Positions 1-7,811 of a DNA stretch of 64,000 bases are shown here, piece by piece; the stretch's first letter is position 1, and each line of letters starts with the position of its first letter. Source of the stretch: Mycolicibacterium nivoides (GTDB taxonomy: Bacteria; Actinomycetota; Actinomycetes; Mycobacteriales; Mycobacteriaceae); contig NZ_CP034072.1 of the NCBI RefSeq assembly GCF_003855255.1, positions 2,905,906 through 2,969,905 of the forward strand. Direction: 5' to 3'. The notes below the pieces were generated by a model, which saw only the letters and a program-made list of their open reading frames with translations, did not search any database and had not been told where the DNA came from. The translations under genes were made by a program, and so were the position numbers.

Positions 1-257
1 GTCGATCAACCGATGTTCGTGTCGGCGTTCCTGAATGGATATTTACTTGGGCAACAAGGCAATACGCCCGCCGAACAACGAGAATATCGACGGAGATGGC
101 AAATTCGACCTTAGACCCCGATCGATACCCCGGTCCGAAAAGTGAGCGCCTGGGTAAATATCGGCTGAGAAGGGTCGAGAAGCCCACCGGTGGCCGCCGA
201 AACCACATACCGTCGGCCAGAGACGAAAAAGTCGGGGATCGACAGGAGGACCGCACC
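1..257. other. Upstream region of the sulfatase operon; no gene seen
   Basis: No convincing coding sequence is visible before the first sulfatase. An open frame runs from an ATG at 96 into the sulfatase, but its 54 extra residues are absent from the paralogue next door and the ribosome site lies at 245-250, so this stretch is read as 5' non-coding. A 9-bp inverted pair, GATATTTAC at 38-46 and GTAAATATC at 154-162, is separated by 107 bp; it could be a split operator but may be chance. Confidence 0.5.
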
Positions 258-1808
258 ATGCCAAACGGCAAGCCGAACATTCTCGTGATCTGGGGCGATG
301 ACATCGGCATCAGCAACCTGAGTTGCTACAGCGACGGCCTGATGGGGTACCAGACCCCGAACATCGACCGCCTCGCCAGCGAGGGCATGCGGTTCACCGA
401 CTCCTATGGCGAGCAAAGCTGCACCGCCGGCCGCGCGGCGTTCATCAGTGGGCAGAGCGTCTATCGCACCGGAATGAGCAAAGTCGGCGTGCCCGGTGTG
501 GACATCGGTTGGGCCGCAGAGGATCCGACCATCGCCGAGCTACTCAAGCCGCTCGGATACGCGACCGGCCAGTTCGGCAAGAACCACTTCGGCGACCTCA
601 ACAAATACCTGCCGACCGTTCACGGCTTCGACGAGTTCTACGGCAACCTCTACCACCTCAACGCCGAGGAAGAACCCGAGAACTTCGACTACCCGCACGA
701 GGATCGGTACCCGCGGCTCTACCAGCTGGCCAAGCCGCGGGGCGTGCTCAAGTGCAAGGCCACCACCGAGGTGTCCACCGAACCGGACGACCCGAAGTTC
801 GGGCCCGTCGGCAAGCAGACCATCGAGGACACCGGCCCGCTGAACACCAAGCGGATGGAGACCATCGACGAGGACATCGCCGACTCCACGGTCGACTACA
901 TCAAGCGTCAGCATGCGGAGGGCAATCCGTTCTTCGTGTGGTGCAACTTCACCCACATGCACCTTTACACCCACACCAAGCCGGAGAGCCGTGGGCAGGC
1001 CGGGCTGTGGCAGTCGCCGTACCACGACACGATGATCGACCACGACCGCAACGTCGGCACCGTGCTGAACGTGCTCGACGAGCTCGGCATCGCCGAGGAC
1101 ACCATCGTCATCTACTCCACCGACAACGGCCCGCACCGCAACACCTGGCCTGACGGCGGCACCACCCCGTTCCGCAGCGAGAAGAACACCAACTGGGAGG
1201 GCGCTTTCCGGGTACCCGAACTCATCCGCTGGCCCGGAAAGATCAAGGCCGGCTCGGTCTCGAACGAGATCATCCAGCACCACGACTGGCTGCCCACCCT
1301 GTTGGCCGCGGCAGGTGATCCCGACATCGCGGAGAAGCTCAAGAAGGGCCACAAGGCCGGCGCCGACGGGGAGACCGAGTACAAGGTTCACATCGACGGC
1401 TACAACCTGCTGCCATACCTGACCGGCGAGGCGGAGACCAGCCCACGGCGTGGCTTCTTCTATTTCTCCGACGACGGGGACCTGGTGGCGCTGCGGTTCG
1501 AGAACTGGAAGATCGTCTTCGCCGAACAGCGGTGCCAGGGCACCCTGCGGGTCTGGGCCGAGCCGTTCACCCCGCTGCGGGTGCCGAAGTTGTTCAACCT
1601 GCGCACCGACCCGTACGAGTTCGCCGACATCACGTCGAACACGTACTACGAATGGCTGTTGCGGCACGACTTCTTCGTGTTCTACGCGACCGCGATGGCG
1701 ACGAAGTTCCTTGAGACGTTCAAGGACTTCCCGCCACGACACGCGCCGGCGAGCTTCAGCGTCGACCAAGTCGTTGAGAAGTTGCACGAGTTTCTAGCGA
1801 AGGACTGA
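258..1808 (+). CDS. Sulfatase (arylsulfatase-type, formylglycine-dependent), copy 1
   Basis: Predicted hydrolase of a sulfate ester; the substrate is unknown. The 516-residue protein starts with the alkaline-phosphatase/sulfatase fold: metal-binding Asp14-Asp15 in WGDDIG, then the sulfatase signature S-CTAGR with Cys55 as the residue that an FGE would oxidise to formylglycine. GQFGKNHFGD (Lys/His pair) and STDNGP (metal Asp/Asn) follow. There is no signal peptide, so the enzyme is probably cytoplasmic. The start at 258 is chosen for AGGAGG at 245-250 and because it aligns with the start of the second copy. It is the first gene of a tight operon: the next sulfatase begins 3 bp after the stop, followed by a HAD phosphatase and a dedicated FGE. 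Family assignment is firm; substrate is not. Confidence 0.93.
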   Translation: MPNGKPNILVIWGDDIGISNLSCYSDGLMGYQTPNIDRLASEGMRFTDSYGEQSCTAGRAAFISGQSVYRTGMSKVGVPGVDIGWAAEDPTIAELLKPLGYATGQFGKNHFGDLNKYLPTVHGFDEFYGNLYHLNAEEEPENFDYPHEDRYPRLYQLAKPRGVLKCKATTEVSTEPDDPKFGPVGKQTIEDTGPLNTKRMETIDEDIADSTVDYIKRQHAEGNPFFVWCNFTHMHLYTHTKPESRGQAGLWQSPYHDTMIDHDRNVGTVLNVLDELGIAEDTIVIYSTDNGPHRNTWPDGGTTPFRSEKNTNWEGAFRVPELIRWPGKIKAGSVSNEIIQHHDWLPTLLAAAGDPDIAEKLKKGHKAGADGETEYKVHIDGYNLLPYLTGEAETSPRRGFFYFSDDGDLVALRFENWKIVFAEQRCQGTLRVWAEPFTPLRVPKLFNLRTDPYEFADITSNTYYEWLLRHDFFVFYATAMATKFLETFKDFPPRHAPASFSVDQVVEKLHEFLAKD

Positions 1809-1811
1809 GTC

Positions 1812-3365
1812 ATGCCGAACGGAAAACCGAACATCCTGGTCATCTGGGGCGACGACATCGGCATCTGGAACCTCAGTTGCTACAGCCGCGGCATGATGGG
1901 GTACTTCACGCCGAACATCGACCGCATCGCGAACGAAGGCATGCTGTTCACCGATTCCTATGGCGAGCAGAGCTGCACCGCGGGCCGGGCATCGTTCATC
2001 ACCGGTCAGAGCGTGTACCGCACCGGGATGAGCAAGGTGGGCATGCCCGGCGTCGACGTAGGACTTCAGAAGGAGGACCCGACGATCGCCGAACTGCTCA
2101 AGCCACTGGGCTATGCCACCGGGCAGTTCGGCAAGAACCACCTCGGCGACCTGAACAAGTACCTACCCACCGCGCACGGATTCGATGAGTTCTTCGGCAA
2201 CTTGTACCACCTCAACGCCGAGGAGGAACCGGAGCACGAGGACTACCCCACCGCCGAGGAAGCCCCGAAGATGCGGGCCGCGTTGCTGCCCCGAGGCGTC
2301 ATTCACTCCTGGGCCACCGACCAAGACTCCGGCGAGGTGGACGAGCGCTACGGGCCGGTGGGCAAGCAGCGCATCGAGGACACCGGACCGCTGACCAAGA
2401 AGCGGATGGAGACCGTCGATGACGAAACAACCTCCGCGTGTGCCGATTTCATCAGGCGCCAGCACGAAGCCGACACCCCCTTCTTTGTGTGGATGAACTT
2501 GACCCACATGCACTTCCGGACTCATACCAAGCCGGAGAGTCGGGGACAAGCCGGCCGCTGGCAGTCCCCGTACCACGACACCATGATCGACCACGACCGC
2601 AACGTCGGCACACTTCTCGACCTGGTCGACGACTTGGGTATCGCCGAGGACACCATTGTCATCTATTCGACGGACAACGGCCCACACGCGAACTCCTGGC
2701 CGGACGGTGCGACCACCCCGTTCCGCAGTGAGAAGGCCACCAACTGGGAGGGCGCGTTCCGCATTCCGGAGATGATTCGTTGGCCCGGGAAGATCAAGCC
2801 GGGCTCAATCTCCAATGAGATTGTGCAGCACCACGACTGGCTGCCCACCTTCTTGGCCGTGGCGGGCGACCCGGATATCGTCGAGAAGTTGAAGAACGGC
2901 CATACGGCCGGGGCCGATGGAAAGACCGAGTACAAGGTCCATATCGACGGGTACAACCTGCTGCCGTACCTCACCGGCGAGGTGGAGAAGAGCCCGCGCC
3001 GCGGAATGATCTACTTCTCCGACGACGGCGACGTGCTGGGCATCCGAGCGGACAACTGGAAGATCGTGTTCATGGAGCAACGTTGCCAGGGCACCCTGCA
3101 GGTATGGTTCGAGCCGTTCACCAAGTTGCGTGCGCCCAAGCTGTTCAATTTGCGCACCGACCCCTTCGAGCGTGCGGACGTTACATCAAACACCTACTGG
3201 GACTGGATGATCGACCGCCTGTTCCTCATGTTCTACGGCTCCGCGATCGTGACGCAGTTCCTCGACACCTTCAAGGAATTCCCGCCGCGCCAGGAGCCGG
3301 CTTCGTTCACCATCAATCACGCCGTGGACGAACTCAAGAAGTTCCTCGCAACGGGCGGCGGCTAG
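1812..3365 (+). CDS. Sulfatase (arylsulfatase-type, formylglycine-dependent), copy 2
   Basis: A 517-residue paralogue of the preceding gene, colinear over its whole length with the same opening MPNGKPNILVIWGDD and the same SCTAGR signature (Cys55), GQFGKNHLGD and STDNGP motifs. By eye most positions are identical, which points to tandem duplication. Differences cluster at about residues 135-170 and near the C-terminus, regions that often shape sulfatase substrate pockets, so the two may act on related but different sulfate esters (inference). It lacks a signal peptide. Only 3 bp separate it from copy 1 and 3 bp from the HAD gene after it, consistent with one transcript. Confidence 0.93.
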   Translation: MPNGKPNILVIWGDDIGIWNLSCYSRGMMGYFTPNIDRIANEGMLFTDSYGEQSCTAGRASFITGQSVYRTGMSKVGMPGVDVGLQKEDPTIAELLKPLGYATGQFGKNHLGDLNKYLPTAHGFDEFFGNLYHLNAEEEPEHEDYPTAEEAPKMRAALLPRGVIHSWATDQDSGEVDERYGPVGKQRIEDTGPLTKKRMETVDDETTSACADFIRRQHEADTPFFVWMNLTHMHFRTHTKPESRGQAGRWQSPYHDTMIDHDRNVGTLLDLVDDLGIAEDTIVIYSTDNGPHANSWPDGATTPFRSEKATNWEGAFRIPEMIRWPGKIKPGSISNEIVQHHDWLPTFLAVAGDPDIVEKLKNGHTAGADGKTEYKVHIDGYNLLPYLTGEVEKSPRRGMIYFSDDGDVLGIRADNWKIVFMEQRCQGTLQVWFEPFTKLRAPKLFNLRTDPFERADVTSNTYWDWMIDRLFLMFYGSAIVTQFLDTFKEFPPRQEPASFTINHAVDELKKFLATGGG

Positions 3366-3368
3366 GCG

Positions 3369-4280
3369 GTGACGGAACTGCTTTCCTGGGCCGAGGGACC
3401 CACGAAGTCGGCGATCGTCGACTTCGTGGACCGCGTCACCACCAACGGTCCGGATTTCGTTGCGCCGGAAGCCCGTGTCGCGGTGTTCGACAACGACGGA
3501 ACCCTGTGGTGCGAGAAGCCGGCCTACATCCAGCTGGACTTTCTGGTGCGCCGACTGGCCGAGCAGGCCGCTGCCGACCCGGCGCTGGCAGCCACGCAGC
3601 CGTATCAGGCTGCGGCGGCCGGTGACCTGGCCTGGTTCGGGGATGCGGTCACCAAGCACTACAACGGTGATGATTCCGCCCTGAAAATCCTTGCTGGCGG
3701 CATACTTTCGGCTTACGCCGGAATGTCTGTCGAGGATCACGCCGATCAGATCAAGGCGTTCTTCGCCAAGGCGCAGCACCCGACGCTAGGCCGTCCGTAC
3801 ACCGCGTGCAGCTATCTGCCGATGGTCGAGTTGCTGCGTTATCTGGAGACCAACGGCTTCACGAATTACATCGTTTCCGGTGGCGGCCGTGATTTCATGC
3901 GCCCGGTGACTGCATCGATGTACGGCGTTCCGCCAGAGCGGGTGATCGGCAGTTCGGTGGGGCTCGACTTCGTCGATGGTCAGCTCAAGACGACGGCCAC
4001 CCCGGAGTTCCTCAATGACGGCCCGGTCAAGGCGGTGCGTATCTGGGGACGCGTCGGGCGTCGGCCGATCTTCGCGGCGGGCAACTCCAACGGCGATATC
4101 CAGATGCTCGAATACGCCGGCGGCGGGACAGGACCGTCGTTGGGTCTGCTGGTGCGTCACGACGACGCCGAACGCGAATTCGATTACACCGCAGGCGCGG
4201 ATACCGCGCTGGGGCTGGCCGCCGACCGCGGCTGGGCGGTGGCGAGTATGCGTGACGATTGGACGACGGTCTTTGACTGA
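3369..4280 (+). CDS. HAD-superfamily phosphatase (phosphoserine phosphatase-like)
   Basis: GTG start 3 bp after the second sulfatase. The 303-residue protein has the HAD motifs in order: DNDGT (nucleophile Asp41, acid/base Asp43), a Ser motif in IVSGGGRDF, and the metal-binding GNSNGD near residue 237. An inserted cap lies between motifs I and II. It probably removes a phosphate from a small molecule; the substrate cannot be read from sequence. Its position between two sulfatases and an FGE suggests it acts in the same pathway, for example on a sulfated and phosphorylated compound (inference). The next gene begins within 30 bp or overlaps its end. Confidence 0.85.
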   Translation: MTELLSWAEGPTKSAIVDFVDRVTTNGPDFVAPEARVAVFDNDGTLWCEKPAYIQLDFLVRRLAEQAAADPALAATQPYQAAAAGDLAWFGDAVTKHYNGDDSALKILAGGILSAYAGMSVEDHADQIKAFFAKAQHPTLGRPYTACSYLPMVELLRYLETNGFTNYIVSGGGRDFMRPVTASMYGVPPERVIGSSVGLDFVDGQLKTTATPEFLNDGPVKAVRIWGRVGRRPIFAAGNSNGDIQMLEYAGGGTGPSLGLLVRHDDAEREFDYTAGADTALGLAADRGWAVASMRDDWTTVFD

Positions 4281-4308
4281 GTCCGCACCGAAGTGGTCGA
4301 CTCGACGC

Positions 4309-5202
4309 ATGACAGCAGCCGATCTGGTCTGGATTCCGGCACAGACGACGGTCCTCGGCTCTGACTCGCACTACCCCGAGGAGGCGCCGGCCCGTGAGGT
4401 CGCCACCGCGGGATTCTGGATTCAGCGCCATCAGGTGACCAACGCCGAGTTCGGCGAATTCGTGGACGCCACCGGCTACCTCACCGTCGCCGAACGTCCG
4501 GTGAACCCGGACGACTTCCCGGGCGCCCCACCGCAGAACCTGGTTCCCGGCTCGATGGTCTTCCAGCGCACCGCCGGCCCGGTGGACCTGCGGCACCTCA
4601 ACCAGTGGTGGGCATGGACGCCGGGCGCGTGCTGGAATCACCCCCGCGGGCCGCGGTCGTCACTGAAGGGACGCGAGCAGCATCCCGTGGTACACATCGC
4701 CTTCGACGACGCCGCCGCCTACGCGGACTGGGCCGGGCTCGACCTTCCGACCGAGGCCGAGTGGGAGACAGCGGCTCGCGGCGGGATCTGCGGCGCGGCA
4801 TACACCTGGGGCGAGGAACCCGAGCAACCCGGACAGCGCCTGGCGAACTACTGGCACGGCGAGTTCCCGTACCTCCCCGATACCGGTTACGGCACGACGA
4901 AACCAGTCGGCAGCTTCGAGCCCAACGGCTACGGCCTGTTCGACATGGCAGGCAATGTCTGGGAATGGACCACGGACTGGTACGGCGAGGACCGGGCCAC
5001 CACACCGTGTTGCGCCGCGGACACCTACGACCCGAACCAACCGCAGTTCCAGATCGGGCGCAGGGTGATCAAGGGCGGCTCGTTCCTGTGTGCCGACAGC
5101 TACTGCATGCGGTACCGCCCCGCCGCGAGGCGGCCCCAGATGGTGGATACAGGTATGAGCCACATCGGCTTTCGATGTGTGCGCCGCGCCGATCAGGGCT
5201 GA
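4309..5202 (+). CDS. Formylglycine-generating enzyme (sulfatase-activating FGE)
   Basis: Oxidises the sulfatase signature cysteine to Calpha-formylglycine. The 297-residue protein matches the FGE-sulfatase fold throughout: VWIPAQTTVLGSD at the N-terminus, HPVVHIAFDDAAAYADW, LPTEAEWETAARGG, NGYGLFDMAGNVWEWTTDW and a C-terminal GGSFLCADSYCMRYR that holds two cysteines at about Cys261 and Cys266, matching the redox/copper-binding pair of true FGEs. Many FGE-like proteins (for example EgtB-type) lack this pair, so activity on sulfatases is likely. The ATG at 4309 is chosen; an in-frame TTG at 4273 overlapping the HAD stop is an alternative. It ends convergent with the TetR gene, overlapping it by 10 bp. 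Confidence 0.92.
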   Translation: MTAADLVWIPAQTTVLGSDSHYPEEAPAREVATAGFWIQRHQVTNAEFGEFVDATGYLTVAERPVNPDDFPGAPPQNLVPGSMVFQRTAGPVDLRHLNQWWAWTPGACWNHPRGPRSSLKGREQHPVVHIAFDDAAAYADWAGLDLPTEAEWETAARGGICGAAYTWGEEPEQPGQRLANYWHGEFPYLPDTGYGTTKPVGSFEPNGYGLFDMAGNVWEWTTDWYGEDRATTPCCAADTYDPNQPQFQIGRRVIKGGSFLCADSYCMRYRPAARRPQMVDTGMSHIGFRCVRRADQG

Positions 5203-5759
5203 GCGTCGCCGAACGCCGGGGCGACGAAGCGCCGTAACATCTCCTGCTCGGCGGCCTCATCGGCACCCGGCCAGACCAGCAGTGACAGCACCAGGCGCAC
5301 GATCCATGCCGCGGCCGCGGGGTCGTCTTCGCCCAGACCGGTGAGTTCGGTGGCGAACGCGGCCGGCACCGGCGATTGCGTCAGGTCGGCCATCCCGCCC
5401 CCGCTACGCAGCGAGCCGAGCAGTAGCCCGAACATCGGATCGGCTCGAATACGTTGCAGCGCAACGGTAATAGCGGTCAGAACCCGGTGCGCACCGGTCA
5501 GACCGTCGACCGCTCGCCGCACCTCCGCCACGATCGAAGCGGCCAACCGGGCGAGCACCGCGTCGCGGATCTGCGCCTTCCCGCCCGCATGCCGGTACAC
5601 CGTCGCTCGCGAGCAGTGCACCCGTGCCGCGAGCGCGTCGATGTCCAGCGCGTCGAACCCATCTCGGGCGGCCATCTCAGCAGCCGCGGTATAGATGCGC
5701 TCGGCAGCTTCGACTCGGCGGTCGCCGCCGATCAACCAGTCCTTGCGCTCGGGAGACAT
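5193..5759 (-). CDS. TetR/AcrR-family transcriptional regulator
   Basis: A 188-residue protein with an N-terminal helix-turn-helix at about residues 38-60 (DALAARVHCSRATVYRHAGGK) and a helical ligand-binding C-terminal domain, the usual TetR arrangement. Start at 5759 (MSPERKD) is preferred because it places the HTH at the family-typical position; an upstream ATG at 5807 would add 17 residues that run through a candidate operator. It is divergent from the P450 gene, the classic arrangement for a repressor controlling itself and its neighbour. The effector is unknown. Its 3' end overlaps that of the FGE gene. Confidence 0.88.
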   Translation of the reverse strand: MSPERKDWLIGGDRRVEAAERIYTAAAEMAARDGFDALDIDALAARVHCSRATVYRHAGGKAQIRDAVLARLAASIVAEVRRAVDGLTGAHRVLTAITVALQRIRADPMFGLLLGSLRSGGGMADLTQSPVPAAFATELTGLGEDDPAAAAWIVRLVLSLLVWPGADEAAEQEMLRRFVAPAFGDAQP

Positions 5760-5766
5760 CAATGCC

Positions 5767-5802
5767 AATTTATCGCACCTTGAGACAAAACTTCCGATAA
5801 TT
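5767..5802. promoter_or_regulatory. Candidate TetR operator between regulator and P450
   Basis: In the divergent gap an imperfect inverted repeat has arms AATTTATCG (5767-5775) and CGATAATT (5795-5802) around a centre containing TTGAGACAAAA. The heptamer TGAGACA recurs at 5834-5840. The arms lie just upstream of the preferred regulator start and could serve autoregulation as well as P450 control. This rests on symmetry and location only. Confidence 0.35.
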
Positions 5803-5925
5803 CTCACTCGCTCCGCTGGTCACCGCTCCCCGCTGAGACACCCCCGTCACTGCGATGCCCAGTGGCCGGTATCAACATGTCCCGGCTTCGTTGACTGGCC
5901 CATAATCGCCAGCCAACCTGGGCAA

Positions 5926-7125
5926 ATGCTTCTGGCACACGAACTCTTCGAACCGGCTTGCCTGCAAGATCCCTATCCGCTCTACGACCGGTTGCGCACC
6001 ATCGCCCCGGTGGCGCAGGTCGGGGACTCTCCGTTCTTCGTGGCGACGTCGTTCGACGCCGTCATCGAGGCCACCGCGCGTTTCCAGGACTTCTCCTCGA
6101 ATCTCACCGCGACCATGTGGTCTCAGCCCGACGGCACCGTCTCCGCATTCGGCATGGGCGAGCCGGGGAGCCCCATCCACGTGTTGGCCACCGCCGACGA
6201 TCCGGCGCACGCCGCCCATCGCAAGATGGTGCTGCCCCGGATGGCGGCCAAGCGGATAGCCGAGCTGGAACCGTTCATCGCTGACCTCACCGCCGAGCTG
6301 CTGGCCGGTGCGAGCGGGAAGCTCGAGTGGATGTCCGCGCTGGCCGACCGGCTGCCCATGCTGGTGGTCGCACAACTGTTGGGACTGCCGGCCGCGGACG
6401 TGGACCGACTGGTGGCCTGGGCCTATGCCAGCACTCAGCTGCTGGACGGGCTGGTCGACTCCGAGCAGCTGACCGCGTCGGGGATCGCGGCCGTCGAGCT
6501 CGGCGGGTACCTGACCGAACAGTTCGGTGCAGCTTCGGCAAACCCACGGGACAATCTGCTCGGGGACCTGGCCGCGTACTGCGCAGCCGAGCGCGTGTCC
6601 CCGGAGGTCGCGGTAATGATGCTGATCCAGCTGGTCGGCGCGGGCGCGGAATCGACCGCGTCGTTGATCGGCAGCGCGGTATTGATTCTGAGCCGCCGCC
6701 CCGAGATCGCCGAACGGCTGCGGCACAATCCCGCGGAGATCACGCCGTTTCTGGAGGAGGTGTTGAGGTTCGAATCGCCGTTTCGGGGGCACTACCGGCA
6801 CGTGCTGGCTGATGCTGAACTGGCGGGCGTCGCCCTGCCCGCGGACAGCCACCTACTGCTGTTGTGGGGCGCGGCCAACCGCGATGAGACGGTGTTCGAC
6901 GCTCCGAACGAGTTCCGGCTGGAACGACCGAACATCAAGAGCCACGTCGCGTTTGGCAAGGGCGGGCACTTCTGCCTCGGGGCCGCGTTGGCGCGGCTGG
7001 AGGCCCGCATCGTGATCTCGGCGTTGCTGTCCGCCACCAGCACAATTCGTCCAGCAGGCGACGCCGAATGGCAGCCCAGCCTGTTGGTACGCAGGCTACG
7101 CCAGCTTCCGCTGAGCCTGCGCTGA
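5926..7125 (+). CDS. Cytochrome P450
   Basis: A 399-residue soluble bacterial P450. Hallmarks: the I-helix GAGAEST in place of the usual AGxDT, the K-helix ExxR in EEVLRFE, and the heme-binding loop FGKGGHFCLG with the thiolate ligand at about Cys350. The start at 5926 (MLLAHELFEPACLQDPYPLY) matches the typical N-terminus of class I P450s; the open frame extends further upstream through non-coding DNA. No ferredoxin or reductase gene is adjacent, so electrons must come from elsewhere. Substrate unknown; the neighbouring TetR gene probably regulates it. Confidence 0.92.
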   Translation: MLLAHELFEPACLQDPYPLYDRLRTIAPVAQVGDSPFFVATSFDAVIEATARFQDFSSNLTATMWSQPDGTVSAFGMGEPGSPIHVLATADDPAHAAHRKMVLPRMAAKRIAELEPFIADLTAELLAGASGKLEWMSALADRLPMLVVAQLLGLPAADVDRLVAWAYASTQLLDGLVDSEQLTASGIAAVELGGYLTEQFGAASANPRDNLLGDLAAYCAAERVSPEVAVMMLIQLVGAGAESTASLIGSAVLILSRRPEIAERLRHNPAEITPFLEEVLRFESPFRGHYRHVLADAELAGVALPADSHLLLLWGAANRDETVFDAPNEFRLERPNIKSHVAFGKGGHFCLGAALARLEARIVISALLSATSTIRPAGDAEWQPSLLVRRLRQLPLSLR

Positions 7126-7137
7126 ACGGGTCAGAGC

Positions 7138-7413
7138 TCAGGCAGCTTGCGCTGCGAGCGCGATGCTGTCGTCGTCGACGAACACCAGGCCACCGTCGTC
7201 GAGGTTGACTGCCCAGCGTCGCGCCGGTTCGACAATTCGCTCCCCAGCGACCTCGACCGCGGTCCCGGCCAAGTCGGCGAAATCTTCGACGACCGTGCCG
7301 TGCAATTCGTCGTCAGTTCCCGGATAAACGACCACCGAGGAACCCACAGCAACCCCTTCGGCAATTTCGCCGGAGTCGCTGTCGTTAACCCCCGTCACGA
7401 CATCTTCAGACAT
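7138..7413 (-). CDS. Small acidic protein of unknown function
   Basis: A 91-residue, strongly acidic protein (MSEDVVTGVND...). Its middle, VGSSVVVYPGTDDELHGTVVEDFADLAG, reads like a small beta-barrel (SH3/KOW-like alternation), but no family is recognised with certainty. The start at 7413 is chosen for GGAGGTG just upstream on the coding strand; the frame stays open to 7617, but that extension is cysteine/arginine-rich and has no comparable ribosome site. It lies convergent with the P450 gene, 12 bp apart. Confidence 0.65.
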   Translation of the reverse strand: MSEDVVTGVNDSDSGEIAEGVAVGSSVVVYPGTDDELHGTVVEDFADLAGTAVEVAGERIVEPARRWAVNLDDGGLVFVDDDSIALAAQAA

Positions 7414-7811
7414 CCCACACCTCCCCAATTGCTGACGCGTGCAACCGAGTACATCACAAACGCCTGCGATTGGCTCACTTTCGTCGATACCTACAGCCAC
7501 ACCTTGCATATGTCTCGGGCAAATTTCCAAATCCGGTAACAACGACCGTTCCTGCAAATGCATCACAGTGAGGTGTGCCGCGTGAGCCCGGTCACACCAA
7601 TCCGCCGACAGTGCCATTGATCAATGCTTTTGAGGCAACCGCAGCAACATTCGCCTTCTCCGGTCCTCCCCCAGTAAGACGGCTGCGCGCCGGTTGCTGA
7701 GCAAACGCGGGCGAACGGCCCCCGATAAACCCTCGGACCCGGTCGGGATTGCCGTGACACACACCACATCCACGTTCGCTAGTGTTGCAACACGTTCTAG
7801 TGAGGAGGCCT
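7414..7811. other. 398-bp intergenic region with a KstR-type operator
   Basis: Non-coding between the divergent small acidic protein and the dehydrogenase operon. Codon pattern gives no support to the short open frames here. The only clear elements are the ribosome site of the acidic gene near 7419-7425, the KstR-like box at 7786-7799 with an overlapping perfect 12-bp palindrome GTGTTGCAACAC at 7782-7793, and GAGGAGG at 7802-7808 before the ATG at 7812. Confidence 0.6.
7786..7799. promoter_or_regulatory. KstR-type operator (box 1)
   Basis: TGCAACACGTTCTA matches the mycobacterial KstR consensus TNNAACNNGTTNNA at every fixed position. KstR is the TetR-family repressor of cholesterol catabolism, released by 3-oxo-cholestenoyl-CoA. 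The box lies 12-25 bp upstream of the ATG of the first dehydrogenase, a position where a repressor would block transcription. The match is seen in the sequence; binding is inferred. Confidence 0.7.

Noticed and set aside
96..257. N-terminal extension of the first sulfatase
   Set aside because: The paralogue lacks it, the ribosome site is at 245-250, and the extra residues are not sulfatase-like.
540..1787. Long minus-strand frame opposite the first sulfatase
   Set aside because: It is the third-codon-position GC shadow of a clear sulfatase; Val/Arg/Gly-rich with no family pattern.
4309..5202. EgtB-type ergothioneine enzyme instead of FGE
   Set aside because: EgtB has an N-terminal DinB-like domain and lacks the paired cysteines; this protein is single-domain with Cys261 and Cys266.
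7414..7617. Upstream extension of the small acidic protein
   Set aside because: It changes abruptly to Cys/Arg/His-rich sequence, while a strong ribosome site supports the start at 7413.
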